64,000 nucleotides of DNA. Source: Flavobacterium terrae. GTDB lineage: Bacteria; Bacteroidota; Bacteroidia; Flavobacteriales; Flavobacteriaceae. Location: positions 175,073 to 239,072 of the forward strand of contig NZ_FQZI01000005.1 of the NCBI RefSeq assembly GCF_900142035.1. Reading direction: 5' to 3'. Both the position numbers and the translations under genes were made by a program. Positions 27,103-35,075 of this stretch are shown here, in pieces (position 1 is the first letter of the stretch; each line of letters starts with the position of its first letter). The notes beneath the pieces are model-generated. The model did not search any database. It was given only the letters and a program-made list of their open reading frames with translations, and was not told the DNA's origin.

Positions 27103-27942
27103 TTAATGCGAATGTGAATGTTGCAAATGTAATTCCCCTATTCTACTTCTAAGTTTCTTGAAATAATCAAAGGCTTTTACCAATCTGCTACCGTACCAAG
27201 AAAACATTTCTCCATCTACAAAAACAGTTTTTGCATGGTGAGTATGTCTTCCTAATTCAAAAGCATGCTCGTCATTAAAAGGAAATGGTTCTGAGGAAAG
27301 AAACAACAAATCGGGATCTCCTTGAATTCGCATTTTTTGTACTACTACTTCAGGATAACGACCAGTATATTTTTCGTGATTGGCATAAATATTGTTCAAT
27401 TTATTAAGCTCTAACAAATGATTTATAAAAGTATCTTGAGCAGCAACCATATAAGGTTTTCCCCAAATAAAATAAGCTACACTTTGTGTTTCGTAATCTT
27501 TAATAAAATTTAGAAAATCTTGTTTTGCAAAATTGATTTTATCAATCCATTTTTGAGATTCGGTTCTCACATTAAAGAGTCTACCAAAATCTTCAATCAT
27601 TTTGTTGTTGTCTTCAATAGTATAAATGTCTGTTACCCAAACTGGACATATTTTACTCAATTCTTCTACAATCTCAATCGTATTTTCTTCTTTATTGCAA
27701 ATAATAATATCCGGCTGAAGTGCTTTTATTTTATCAACCTTTACTTGTTTTGTACCTCCAACAATTGTTTTAGTTGATTTAAAATGAAACGGATGCACAC
27801 AAAACTTAGTAATACCCACAATTTTATCTTCTAAACCTAAATCGTACAACAATTCGGTTTGAGATGGTACCAATGAAACTATTCGTTGTGGCGAATTTTC
27901 GAAAGTATACTGGGTTCCTAGTTGATCAACAAAAATTTTCAA
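27103..27942 (-). CDS. helical-backbone substrate-binding-like protein (BtuF/FepB type)
   Basis: 279 residues resembling class III (helical backbone) periplasmic binding proteins: RIVSLVPSQTELLYDLGL at the start, LQPDIIICNKEENTIEIVEEL, and DPDLLFLSSEPFPF with AKTVFVDGEMFSWYGSRL at the end. Such proteins bind cobalamin or siderophores for ABC import. There is no recognisable signal peptide, so either the start is not at 27942 or the protein is cytosolic; no transporter genes adjoin. The C-terminus ends in a histidine-rich tail (HLQHSHSH), compatible with metal binding. Three bases separate it from the DoxX gene. Confidence 0.75.
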   Translation of the reverse strand: MKIFVDQLGTQYTFENSPQRIVSLVPSQTELLYDLGLEDKIVGITKFCVHPFHFKSTKTIVGGTKQVKVDKIKALQPDIIICNKEENTIEIVEELSKICPVWVTDIYTIEDNNKMIEDFGRLFNVRTESQKWIDKINFAKQDFLNFIKDYETQSVAYFIWGKPYMVAAQDTFINHLLELNKLNNIYANHEKYTGRYPEVVVQKMRIQGDPDLLFLSSEPFPFNDEHAFELGRHTHHAKTVFVDGEMFSWYGSRLVKAFDYFKKLRSRIGELHLQHSHSH

Positions 27943-27945
27943 ATC

Positions 27946-28329
27946 TTACTTTTTATTTTTTAAACTTATTCCATTAGGAAACATTATGAAAGTCAAAACG
28001 GCAATTAGCAAAAAATTGAATTCTACTCCGTTTCTTCCACCTCCTACTACAAACCAACCTTCTTGCAAATGCACCATAAAAATTCCAACAACAAGTATAA
28101 AAATTGTTATAATACAAGCTGGTTTTAAATATTTATTTGCCAACAAACAAATTGCTGCGACAACGTGTGACAGTTTAATTAACCAAGCCAGGATCAATCC
28201 AAAAGGAGCAAAACCAACTTCATTCAAATAAAGATTCCCAAAATCATTAACTCCGTTGTTAAACATTCCTCCCATGCCATGAACTAATAGTATTACAGCA
28301 ACAGCAATTCGTAAAATTAATGTATTCAT
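27946..28329 (-). CDS. DoxX-like membrane protein
   Basis: 127 residues with four hydrophobic segments (about 4-16, 44-64, 68-88 and 103-118) and the short-loop layout [14 protein letters not shown] near the N-terminus and [21 protein letters not shown] before the last segment, typical of DoxX-like proteins. Function is unclear. Its ATG overlaps the pyrF stop codon by four bases (ATGA), so translation is probably coupled. Confidence 0.82.
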   Translation of the reverse strand: MNTLILRIAVAVILLVHGMGGMFNNGVNDFGNLYLNEVGFAPFGLILAWLIKLSHVVAAICLLANKYLKPACIITIFILVVGIFMVHLQEGWFVVGGGRNGVEFNFLLIAVLTFIMFPNGISLKNKK

Positions 28330-29150
28330 GACTGATGAGTTTTTAAAATATCCTCCATTTCCTGTTGAAGCTTCAAAGCTTCTTCCCTTGCCTTTTGAGC
28401 AAAATCTTCACCATTCGAAGTATAAATAATACCACGTGAAGAATTAATTAATAAACCTACATTCTTATTCATTCCGTATTTGCAAACTTCTTGCAAACTT
28501 CCCCCTTGAGCGCCTACACCAGGCACCAATAAAAAACTATCAGGAACAATTTTTCTAATTTCTGTGAAATATTCTGCTTTTGTCGCGCCAACTACATACA
28601 TCAAGTTTTCAGAATTTTTCCAAGTCTTTGAGGTTTCAATTACTTGTTTATACAATTCCTTACCGTTAACATTTAAAGTCTGAAAATCAAATGCTCCTTC
28701 ATTAGAAGTTAATGCTAACATTATAGTATGTTTTCCTTCAAAAGCTAAAAAAGGTTCAACAGAATCCTTACCCATATAGGGAGCTATAGTAACCGAATCG
28801 AATTCTAAATCTTCAAAAAAGGCTTTAGCATACATTGAAGAAGTATTTCCTATATCACCACGTTTTGCATCGGCAATAGTGAATAAATTAGGATAGTATT
28901 GATTTATATAATCTATTGTTTTTTGTAGCGCCTGCCATCCTTTAATTCCATAAGCTTCAAAAAAAGCAATATTTGGTTTATAAGCCACACATAAATCATG
29001 TGTTGCATCTATAATCGCTTTATTGAATTCGAAAATTGGATCTTCTGTACTTAGTAAATGCTGTGGAATTTTTGTCAAATCAACATCTAAACCTACACAA
29101 AGGAATGATTTTTTGATTTGAATTTGTTCGATTAGTTGTTGTGTTGTCAT
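28326..29150 (-). CDS. pyrF: orotidine 5'-phosphate decarboxylase
   Basis: Decarboxylates OMP to UMP in pyrimidine synthesis. 274 residues is the longer Bacteroidota-type enzyme. Visible features: [13 protein letters not shown] with substrate-binding residues at the start, the catalytic lysine region [14 protein letters not shown] (Asp-x-Lys-x-x-Asp) at about residue 88, [14 protein letters not shown], and the phosphate-binding end [12 protein letters not shown] with NSSRGIIY. It is first in a minus-strand operon (DoxX protein, binding protein, hydrolase). A -7 box TACTTTTG lies 18 bases before the start. Confidence 0.95.
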   Translation of the reverse strand: MTTQQLIEQIQIKKSFLCVGLDVDLTKIPQHLLSTEDPIFEFNKAIIDATHDLCVAYKPNIAFFEAYGIKGWQALQKTIDYINQYYPNLFTIADAKRGDIGNTSSMYAKAFFEDLEFDSVTIAPYMGKDSVEPFLAFEGKHTIMLALTSNEGAFDFQTLNVNGKELYKQVIETSKTWKNSENLMYVVGATKAEYFTEIRKIVPDSFLLVPGVGAQGGSLQEVCKYGMNKNVGLLINSSRGIIYTSNGEDFAQKAREEALKLQQEMEDILKTHQS

Positions 29151-29167
29151 TTGTTATAGTTGTTGTG

Positions 29168-29175
29168 CAAAAGTA
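29168..29175 (-). promoter_or_regulatory. -7 promoter box of pyrF
   Basis: TACTTTTG on the minus strand, TAnnTTTG match. It is divergent from the box-type promoter at 29204. Confidence 0.5.
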
Positions 29176-29203
29176 CAAAGTAGAAACTCAATTCTCAAAA
29201 TTA

Positions 29204-29267
29204 TATAACATTCTCAAAAAATCATGTAAGAACTACCTTAACAAGTCGTCGCATCTTTGTCATGTAA
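29204..29267 (+). promoter_or_regulatory. copy A of shared promoter motif
   Basis: TATAAC (29204-29209), 14 bases, ATGTAA (29224-29229), 25 bases, CTTTG (29255-29259), then TC and ATGTAA. The spacings are identical to copies B (29937) and C (33073). No -33 TTG is present. It precedes the outer-membrane protein gene. Confidence 0.7.
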
Positions 29268-29291
29268 TCAAAACATTAAAAATTGGAAATT

Positions 29292-29855
29292 ATGAAAACG
29301 ATGAAAAATTTAATTTTAGGATTAGGGTTATTAGCTGCAAGTTCAATGATGGCTCAGAGTGAAAGAATGAACAATATGATCAAAGTAGGAGTTAATGGTG
29401 GTGTTGCTTTACCATCTACAAATGCTACTGCAAATGCTGGTGTAGATTTAGCGTATCAAAAATTAGTTGTTCCTGGATTTGGTTTAGGTTTTGCTACAGG
29501 ATACAATCATTTTTTTGGAAAAGAAAATGACGGAATTAAAAACAATGACTTCGGAATTGTTCCAGTTGCTGCGCTAGTACATATTTACCCTGGAAAAACA
29601 GGTTTCTATTTAGGCTCTGATATTGGTTATGGATTTTTAGTTGGTGACGAAAAAGTAGCTAGCAATAGCAATGTTGACAGACCAGATGGTGGTTTATACA
29701 TAAAACCAGAATTAGGATGGCATAATAGACATTGGAACTTCTCTGTTCAATACACAAAATTATTTACTGGTAGCAAAGGAGAAATAGGCAATCAAAATTA
29801 TAACGCTTCTAGTTTAGGAGTGGGTATTAGTTACAATTTACCATTAGGAAAATAA
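29292..29855 (+). CDS. small outer-membrane beta-barrel protein
   Basis: 187 residues from ATG 29292 (MKTMKNLILGLGLLAASSMMAQ, a signal peptide). The mature part alternates hydrophobic and aromatic strands (LVVPGFGLGFATGYNHF, GFYLGSDIGYGFLVG, GLYIKPELGWHNRHWNFSVQY, LGVGISYNLPLG) with about eight predicted transmembrane strands, like OmpA/OmpX-type barrels. The last residues YNLPLGK are close to the aromatic C-terminus used for barrel assembly. It is expressed from motif copy A, which suggests stress or envelope control. Function unknown. Confidence 0.78.
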   Translation: MKTMKNLILGLGLLAASSMMAQSERMNNMIKVGVNGGVALPSTNATANAGVDLAYQKLVVPGFGLGFATGYNHFFGKENDGIKNNDFGIVPVAALVHIYPGKTGFYLGSDIGYGFLVGDEKVASNSNVDRPDGGLYIKPELGWHNRHWNFSVQYTKLFTGSKGEIGNQNYNASSLGVGISYNLPLGK

Positions 29856-29892
29856 AAGACATATATTTTGTTTGAGTTAGTTAGTTGGTTTG

Positions 29893-29923
29893 AAAAGCCT
29901 CGATAGTATTCGAGGCTTTTTCT
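29893..29923 (+). terminator. terminator of the barrel gene
   Basis: A perfect 11-bp stem (AAAAGCCTCGA with complement), loop TAGTAT, followed by T's. Confidence 0.85.
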
Positions 29924-29936
29924 TATATGAAAATTC

Positions 29937-29999
29937 TATAACAATAAGGCTAGAAGATGTAAGAGGAATTTAATGTTAAAAAGGCAACTTTGAATGTAA
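29937..29999 (+). promoter_or_regulatory. copy B of shared promoter motif
   Basis: TATAAC (29937-29942), 14 bases, ATGTAA (29957-29962), 25 bases, CTTTG (29988-29992), then ATGTAA one base later. It precedes the 50-codon ORF and the regulator/kinase genes. Confidence 0.7.
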
Positions 30000-30017
30000 C
30001 CTAAAATAAAAGCCAAA

Positions 30018-30170
30018 ATGGAAAATTTAAATCAAATTATCGCTAAGGTTTTAAAACCTTTCTTTGCAGCTTTTTGCAATGACTTGGTTTTATTTGCAGG
30101 GCAACACAATTATTTTGAAATGTTTTTAATTGCCTTTTGCATAGAATTGAAAAGCACTATTTTCAATTAA
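30018..30170 (+). CDS. 50-residue ORF under motif copy B
   Basis: Translated by hand: 50 residues, starting MENLNQIIAKVLKPFF, with two cysteines (FFAAFCNDLV, FLIAFCIEL) and a hydrophobic, partly amphipathic middle (about 14-45). The ATG lies 26 bases after the motif's CTTTG, at the same kind of distance as in copies A and C, and the frame ends 37 bases before the regulator gene, so it would be the first gene of that transcript. No homologue is recognised. It could be a short membrane-associated peptide or a leader ORF that controls the regulator. Confidence 0.5.
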   Translation: MENLNQIIAKVLKPFFAAFCNDLVLFAGQHNYFEMFLIAFCIELKSTIFN

Positions 30171-30207
30171 AATTTATATATTTAAAAATTCAACTTATTA
30201 AGAAAAT

Positions 30208-30765
30208 ATGAAAGCTTTTTTAAAATTCGATTTTACTATTTTAACAAAAAAGTTTCTTGAAGAAAAATTATCATCTTTTGGATTAAAATATACTATTACA
30301 GGTTTTGGAGAAGTTGAATTTTTAGAAAATATTCCTGATGAAAAAATAGAAGAAATCACTTCTTTACTTAATGAATATGGGATAGAAATTATAGAGAACC
30401 AAAAAACTGTTTTAGTTCAAAAAATTAAAGATACAATCATTGAAATGGTTTTCAAGGAAGATGCTCCTAACGTGAAGGCTTCGGTGTATTTAGCTGAAAA
30501 ACTAAATCATAGCTATGGTTATTTGTCAAATTTATTCTCTGAAGTAACTTATGCTTCAATTGAAAATTTCATAATTCTTCAAAAGATAGAATATGCAAAA
30601 CAGCTTATAGTAAATGATAAATTAAGTTTAACAGAAATCGCTTTCAAGCTTAACTATTCTAGTGTAGCACACTTAAGTACACAATTTAAAAACACAACAG
30701 GAATTACTCCTTCTCAATTTCAAAGAATAATTGCCAAAAGAAGAGAAATTGCCAACACCAAATAA
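30208..30765 (+). CDS. AraC-type transcriptional regulator with N-terminal small domain
   Basis: 185 residues. The C-terminal 100 residues carry the two helix-turn-helix segments of AraC/XylS regulators: ASVYLAEKLNHSYGYLSNLF and LSLTEIAFKLNYSSVAHLSTQFKNTTGITPSQFQ. The N-terminal 70 residues (MKAFLKFDFTI...LEEKLSSFGLKYTITGFGEVEFLE) look like a small alpha/beta fold of the HMA/ACT size, an unusual sensor part for this family; metal-binding CxxC is absent. It precedes a receiver-domain protein by 7 bases and a histidine kinase by 3 more, an arrangement that suggests a shared pathway. It is a candidate activator for the motif at its own promoter. Confidence 0.85.
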   Translation: MKAFLKFDFTILTKKFLEEKLSSFGLKYTITGFGEVEFLENIPDEKIEEITSLLNEYGIEIIENQKTVLVQKIKDTIIEMVFKEDAPNVKASVYLAEKLNHSYGYLSNLFSEVTYASIENFIILQKIEYAKQLIVNDKLSLTEIAFKLNYSSVAHLSTQFKNTTGITPSQFQRIIAKRREIANTK

Positions 30766-30772
30766 TTAAAAC

Positions 30773-31219
30773 ATGCAAAAGGAATATATACACATTGTAC
30801 TTGCGGATGATGATGAAGATGACAGACTGTTTTTTACAGATGCGTTTAGTGAATTAAAAATGAGCACAAAAGTACAAACCTATAATGATGGAGTTGCGCT
30901 AATGGATTATTTAAATCAAGAAGATGCTATTTTACCAAACGTGTTATTTTTAGATTTAAATATGCCTAGAAAAAGTGGTATTGAATGTCTACAAGAAATA
31001 AAATCAAATTCAAAGTTTGATAATATTGCGATTGCTATTTACTCTACTTCATCTTCAGAAGAACACATTGAAGAGACTTTTGTATTAGGAGCTAACATTT
31101 ATATAAAAAAACCAAACGATTTTAATGCACTGAAAAAAGTTTTGTCTGATGTAATAACCATAAATTGGCAATACCATACATCAGGGCTAAACAAAGAAAA
31201 CTTTTTACTTAGAATGTAA
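30773..31219 (+). CDS. single-domain response regulator (receiver only)
   Basis: 148 residues, one CheY-like receiver. The acidic pocket is ADDDEDDRLFF near the N-terminus, the phosphorylation aspartate is in LFLDLNMPRKSGIE at about residue 63, followed by IAIYSTSSSEE (Thr/Ser) and the conserved lysine in YIKKPNDF. No output domain, so it would act by protein contact, possibly with the kinase encoded next to it. Such Rcp1-like receivers often accompany CHASE3-PAS kinases. Confidence 0.92.
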   Translation: MQKEYIHIVLADDDEDDRLFFTDAFSELKMSTKVQTYNDGVALMDYLNQEDAILPNVLFLDLNMPRKSGIECLQEIKSNSKFDNIAIAIYSTSSSEEHIEETFVLGANIYIKKPNDFNALKKVLSDVITINWQYHTSGLNKENFLLRM

Positions 31220-31222
31220 CCA

Positions 31223-33013
31223 ATGAATATTCTTTCGTTTTACAGATCACCCATTTTTTTAAGAATTGTTTTTGTACTATCAATCGCAATTATATTTTTT
31301 ATTGCTGCTGTAACTTATAAGCAAATAAATGCATTAACAAATTCATCAAATCAAGTTTTGAACACTTACAATGTGGCTGTTGAACTTGAAAAAATGTACA
31401 CTTATATTAATGATTTAGAAACCGCTAAAAGGGATTATATAGCATCAAACGATCAAACGATAAAATTTGCTATAAAAATCCATCAAAAAGAGATAGAAAA
31501 AGCATTACTAAAAGTTGAAAAAATAACAAAAGGAAACAAAACACAACGTGAATATTTAAAAATTCTTAGGAGCTTAATTAAACATAAATACTATATAGTT
31601 AATAGCATTTTAGCAAAAGATTACTCAAATGGTATATTAGGAAGTACAGAACTAAACAATGATTTTTTATCAGGTAAAAAAGTCATGTACGACATTCGCA
31701 AAGTAATAAACAAAATGATTACTATAGAAGAAAGTCTATTAAACAAACGAAATAGTATTTATAAAGACAATCAAAAAACCACTCCGTTATACATTTATCT
31801 TACACTACTAATAACACTGGTTCTTTTAGTTCTTTCCTATGTAAAAATGAGCAAAGATTTAAACAATATAAAATCTTACAACAACGAATTACTTGTGTCA
31901 AATGAATCCAGTAATTTATCAGAAATTGTTGGTAATTATGGAACCTGGCAATTAAATCTCGACACAAATAAATATACTTTTTCAGACAATGAGTATAGAC
32001 TTTTAGGATATGAACCTAAAGCTTTTAAGGCAAACCTTGACGATTTCATGAAACACATTCATCCCGATGATTATGAAATGGTAAAAGAAGTGACGCTTAA
32101 AATGATTTATCAAGAAGTTTTACCTTCATTTACCTATAGAATTTATAAAACTAACGGAGAATTACGTCACTTTAGAGCATCAGGAAGAGTAGTTACAAAA
32201 TCCGAAGAAAGAATTCTAATTGGCACAACAACTGATGTAACAGAAGTAATTATTGCCAATCAGGAAATTGAAGAACGTAATAGAATTTTAGAATCAAACA
32301 ACAAAGAGCTACAAGCTTTTAACTATGTTGCCAGCCATGATTTACAAGAGCCATTGCGAAAAATTGAAACTTTTATATCAAGATTAATTGACAAAGATCT
32401 TGACAATTTATCGGAGTCTGGTCAACAATATCTCTCTAGAATTAATGCTGCAGCTGGAAGAATGCGCATATTAATTGATGATTTACTTCAGTTTTCTAGA
32501 ACTACAAGAGCTGAACAAGTTTTTATGAAAACAGATCTAAATGAGTTATTAGAAAACGCAAAACAAGAACAAGCTCAACTTATTGAAGAAAAAAAGGCTA
32601 TCATTAATAATGAAACACTTCCAGAATTAGAAGTAGTCCCTTTTCAAATTCAACAATTGTTTAGTAATTTAATTAACAATTCAATTAAATATAGCAAAGA
32701 AAACATCCCTCCAGTTATAAACATATCCATAACTGAAGTTGATACTGAAAGTGACGAAAAAATTAATTCCATCACAAATACTAAGTTTTATAAAATTATT
32801 TTCAGTGATAATGGAATTGGTTTTGAGCAAGAATATGCAGATAAAATATTTACTCTTTTCACAAGACTTCATAATAAAGATGAATATGCTGGAACGGGGA
32901 TTGGTCTAGCAATTTGTAAAAAAATTATTGAAAACCATAAAGGTTATATTTTTGCAAACAGTGAAATAGATCGAGGTAGTACCTTTACTATATATCTTCC
33001 AAAAGAAATTTAA
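31223..33013 (+). CDS. membrane sensor histidine kinase (CHASE3-like, PAS, HisKA, HATPase)
   Basis: 596 residues. Transmembrane segments at about 12-31 and 188-208 bracket a helical periplasmic region of the CHASE3 size with TAKRDYIASND. A PAS domain follows (about 233-345; GNYGTWQLNL, IHPDDYEMVKEV), then the HisKA helix with the phosphorylated His in ASHDLQEPLRKIE at about residue 371 and the ATPase domain with N, G1 and G2 boxes (LINNSIKYS, FSDNGIGFEQEYADKIF, GTGIGLAICKKI). The signal sensed is unknown. It follows the receiver gene by three bases and probably phosphorylates it, which is inferred from position. Confidence 0.92.
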   Translation: MNILSFYRSPIFLRIVFVLSIAIIFFIAAVTYKQINALTNSSNQVLNTYNVAVELEKMYTYINDLETAKRDYIASNDQTIKFAIKIHQKEIEKALLKVEKITKGNKTQREYLKILRSLIKHKYYIVNSILAKDYSNGILGSTELNNDFLSGKKVMYDIRKVINKMITIEESLLNKRNSIYKDNQKTTPLYIYLTLLITLVLLVLSYVKMSKDLNNIKSYNNELLVSNESSNLSEIVGNYGTWQLNLDTNKYTFSDNEYRLLGYEPKAFKANLDDFMKHIHPDDYEMVKEVTLKMIYQEVLPSFTYRIYKTNGELRHFRASGRVVTKSEERILIGTTTDVTEVIIANQEIEERNRILESNNKELQAFNYVASHDLQEPLRKIETFISRLIDKDLDNLSESGQQYLSRINAAAGRMRILIDDLLQFSRTTRAEQVFMKTDLNELLENAKQEQAQLIEEKKAIINNETLPELEVVPFQIQQLFSNLINNSIKYSKENIPPVINISITEVDTESDEKINSITNTKFYKIIFSDNGIGFEQEYADKIFTLFTRLHNKDEYAGTGIGLAICKKIIENHKGYIFANSEIDRGSTFTIYLPKEI

Positions 33014-33015
33014 AC

Positions 33016-33043
33016 AAAAAGCCATACTATGTATGGCTTTTTT
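33016..33043 (+). terminator. terminator after the histidine kinase
   Basis: AAAAAGCCATAC-TAT-GTATGGCTTTTT, perfect stem with T-tract. Confidence 0.85.
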
Positions 33044-33072
33044 ATTTCATTCTTGAGTAATAATGGAAATTC

Positions 33073-33136
33073 TATAACATTTAAAAAAATTGTTGTAACA
33101 CAAACCCCTGCAAGTAGCCCCATCTTTGTAATGTAA
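33073..33136 (+). promoter_or_regulatory. copy C of shared promoter motif
   Basis: TATAAC (33073-33078), 14 bases, TTGTAA (33093-33098), 25 bases, CTTTG (33124-33128), then TA and ATGTAA. It precedes the small membrane/YtxH/holin-like operon. Confidence 0.7.
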
Positions 33137-33182
33137 TCAAGCAACACTGTTTACAAGTATTATTAACTTAAAAATAGAAATC

Positions 33183-33335
33183 ATGCAAAATTTACTTTAC
33201 ATCGCCGCTATAGTATGCATCATTCTATGGGCAATAGGATATTTTGTTTACAGCTTAGGGAACTTAGTACACATCTTGTTAGTGATAGCAGTTATATCAG
33301 TTCTATTAAGAGTAATTAAAGGAAAACCATTATAA
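33183..33335 (+). CDS. lmo0937-family small membrane protein
   Basis: 50 residues, translated by hand: MQNLLYIAAIVCIILWAIGYF then GNLVHILLVIAVISVLLRVIKG. Two transmembrane helices with a short GN turn and a basic end match the lmo0937 family of stress-induced peptides that is widespread in Bacteroidota. It is first in an operon of five small genes under motif copy C, 19 bases before the YtxH gene. Confidence 0.8.
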   Translation: MQNLLYIAAIVCIILWAIGYFVYSLGNLVHILLVIAVISVLLRVIKGKPL

Positions 33336-33354
33336 ATTTTTAAAACTAAAGATT

Positions 33355-33630
33355 ATGAAAACAGACAAAGTAGTATTAGGACTATTAGGAGCAGCAGCTG
33401 TGGGAGCAGCAATCGGAATTTTATTAGCTCCAGACAAAGGAAGTGAGACTAGAAAGAAAATTGCCTCTAAAGGAAAAGATTTAAAAGATTCTTTAAAAAC
33501 CAATTTGAACAGTTTAACTGAAAAAGTTAATGAGGCATATGGCTCTTTAAAAGGAGAAGTAAAAGATGCTGCTGATGATTTAAATCATGAAATAGCTAAT
33601 TTGAAAAACATTAACAAATCTATCATGTAA
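33355..33630 (+). CDS. YtxH-domain protein
   Basis: 91 residues. The N-terminal glycine/alanine-rich membrane segment (LGLLGAAAVGAAIGILLAP) is followed directly by DKGSETRKKIASKGKDL, the YtxH signature, then a lysine-rich helical tail predicted to coil (SLKTNLNSLTEKVNEAYGSL). YtxH proteins are stress-induced in firmicutes; in this setting they occur with small membrane and holin-like proteins. It is single-pass, with the tail in the cytoplasm. Confidence 0.85.
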   Translation: MKTDKVVLGLLGAAAVGAAIGILLAPDKGSETRKKIASKGKDLKDSLKTNLNSLTEKVNEAYGSLKGEVKDAADDLNHEIANLKNINKSIM

Positions 33631-33648
33631 CTATAAAAAGTAAACAAA

Positions 33649-34023
33649 ATGAACAATCAATCAGCAAATACTAGTTCTCTTTTTGATAAAATGGAGAACT
33701 ATACAAGAACGAGTATAAATCTATTCAAATTAAATTCAATTGAAAGATCAGCAGATGTGGTGTCTTCATTACTATCTCGAATCACGATTGTTACTATTGC
33801 TTCATTGTTCATTTTGTTTGCTAATGTTGGATTAGCCTTTTGGATAGGAAAAATGTTGGGTGAATATTACTTAGGCTTTTTTATTGTTTCTGGATTTTAC
33901 ATCATTTTAATGATACTAACTTTTATTTTCAGAAATAAAGCAATTAAAAAACCAATAAGTGATATGATAATCAAAAAAATGATACATGAAGATGAAATTG
34001 ATAATATCATACGCAACAATTAA
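33649..34023 (+). CDS. holin-like (phage holin superfamily III type) membrane protein
   Basis: 124 residues with two central hydrophobic segments (about 46-69 and 76-99; RITIVTIASLFILFANVGLAFWIG, YLGFFIVSGFYIILMILTFIF), an N-terminal amphipathic helix and a lysine-rich C-terminus (NKAIKKPISDMIIKKMIHED). This is the layout of the chromosomal holin-like family found next to YtxH in Bacteroidota, not evidence of a prophage. It belongs to the same transcript as the neighbours, 18 bases after YtxH. Confidence 0.75.
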   Translation: MNNQSANTSSLFDKMENYTRTSINLFKLNSIERSADVVSSLLSRITIVTIASLFILFANVGLAFWIGKMLGEYYLGFFIVSGFYIILMILTFIFRNKAIKKPISDMIIKKMIHEDEIDNIIRNN

Positions 34024-34035
34024 AATAATGAAGAC

Positions 34036-34338
34036 ATGAAAAATGAGAACCTTTCCAATAAATTAAAAGTTGCTATTTCAATTTTAGAAAAAAAGCAAAC
34101 CTCTGAATTCAACGAATTAAGAACTGAATGTGAGATTGTACTTAATGAATTTAAACCCTTAAACATGATGGGACAAGTTTCAAAGTTTATCACATCAGAA
34201 CCCAATATAAAAAACAATCTTTTCAATGCCGTATTAAGCTTAGGATTGGGTTATGTATCTAAAAAATTTATTCCTAAAAAAATAAATTCATTATTAAATA
34301 GGATTACCCAGTTTGCCTCAAACTTAAAAATGGCATAA
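34036..34338 (+). CDS. small protein of the stress operon, unrecognised
   Basis: 100 residues. The N-terminus is helical and charged (ENLSNKLKVAISILEKKQTSEFNELRTECEIVLNEF), the middle contains SEPNIKNNLFNAVLSLGLGYVSKKFI with a weakly hydrophobic segment, and the end is basic (NSLLNRITQFASNLKMA). No family recognised. Spacing of 12 and 22 bases to the neighbours places it inside the same operon as the YtxH and holin-like genes; a role in membrane attachment or partner binding is possible. Confidence 0.65.
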   Translation: MKNENLSNKLKVAISILEKKQTSEFNELRTECEIVLNEFKPLNMMGQVSKFITSEPNIKNNLFNAVLSLGLGYVSKKFIPKKINSLLNRITQFASNLKMA

Positions 34339-34360
34339 AACATGTTTAACCATTAAAATT

Positions 34361-35029
34361 ATGATTATGAAAGCAATTAAATTATTTGCTGCATTAACAA
34401 TATTTGTATTTGTAGCCACGTCGTGTAAAAATGAAAGCGAATCGAAAGCCGAAAAAAGTGTAGATCAATATGTAACATACATTGATTCTGTAATAAAGAT
34501 TGAACCCGAAATTGCGGCAGAAGATTGGGTAGATATCGAAGCTAGTGCCGAATTTAAAAAATCTGAAGCCCAAGAATCATTGGATGCGATTGACGATAGA
34601 GAACTTTTAGAAACAAAATTAGAATCTAGTTCTAAAAAGTTTGATGTATATAAAGAAGGAGTTGAGTCTAAAATGGAAATTGCAGAAGGAAATAGTTCTT
34701 CAGAAGTTCCTTTAAGCAAACGGCTCTTTGGAATTGTAATTGGTAAAGATTTGAATTTTAATTGGGTAAATAAAGATAATATTTTAACCGTATACCAAAA
34801 CTTTGTCAATACAGTTTCTTCAAATAAAAAACAATATTCTAGAGAAGACTGGGACGAAATCAAATTGCTATACGAAGCATTAGATACTCGTAAAAACACT
34901 GTCGAAAAAGAAGGCCTTTCAACTAAAGACAATTTAAAAATTGCTGCTTTAAAAACAGAATTTGGCCCAATGTTCAAACTCAACAGAATGAGCGCTAAAT
35001 CAGAAGAAAATGCAGAAGCGAAAAGCTAA
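34361..35029 (+). CDS. acidic lipoprotein, DUF6565-like, end of stress operon
   Basis: 222 residues; starts at ATG 34361 or 34367. Lipobox FVATSC at about residue 22. The mature chain is rich in E, K and S and predicted helical (ESKAEKSVDQYVTYIDSVIKIEPEIAAEDWVDIEASAEF), with a central hydrophobic RLFGIVIGKDLNFNWVNKDN. It resembles the DUF6565 type lipoproteins that accompany YtxH-type genes, a moderate match from memory. It should sit at the periplasmic face of the membrane as the envelope end of the operon. Confidence 0.7.
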   Translation: MIMKAIKLFAALTIFVFVATSCKNESESKAEKSVDQYVTYIDSVIKIEPEIAAEDWVDIEASAEFKKSEAQESLDAIDDRELLETKLESSSKKFDVYKEGVESKMEIAEGNSSSEVPLSKRLFGIVIGKDLNFNWVNKDNILTVYQNFVNTVSSNKKQYSREDWDEIKLLYEALDTRKNTVEKEGLSTKDNLKIAALKTEFGPMFKLNRMSAKSEENAEAKS

Positions 35030-35030
35030 T

Positions 35031-35064
35031 AAAAAAAAGACCAGTATAAGCTGGTCTTTTTTTT
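35031..35064 (+). terminator. terminator of the stress operon
   Basis: AAAAAAAAGACCAG-TATAAG-CTGGTCTTTTTTTT, a perfect stem with A/T tracts; it may also serve the convergent OmpA gene. Confidence 0.9.
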
Positions 35065-35075
35065 ATTTATTTATT

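Noticed and set aside
33649..34023. Prophage remnant signalled by a holin gene
   Set aside because: The holin-like family is chromosomal in Bacteroidota, sits in a stress operon, and no other phage gene is near.
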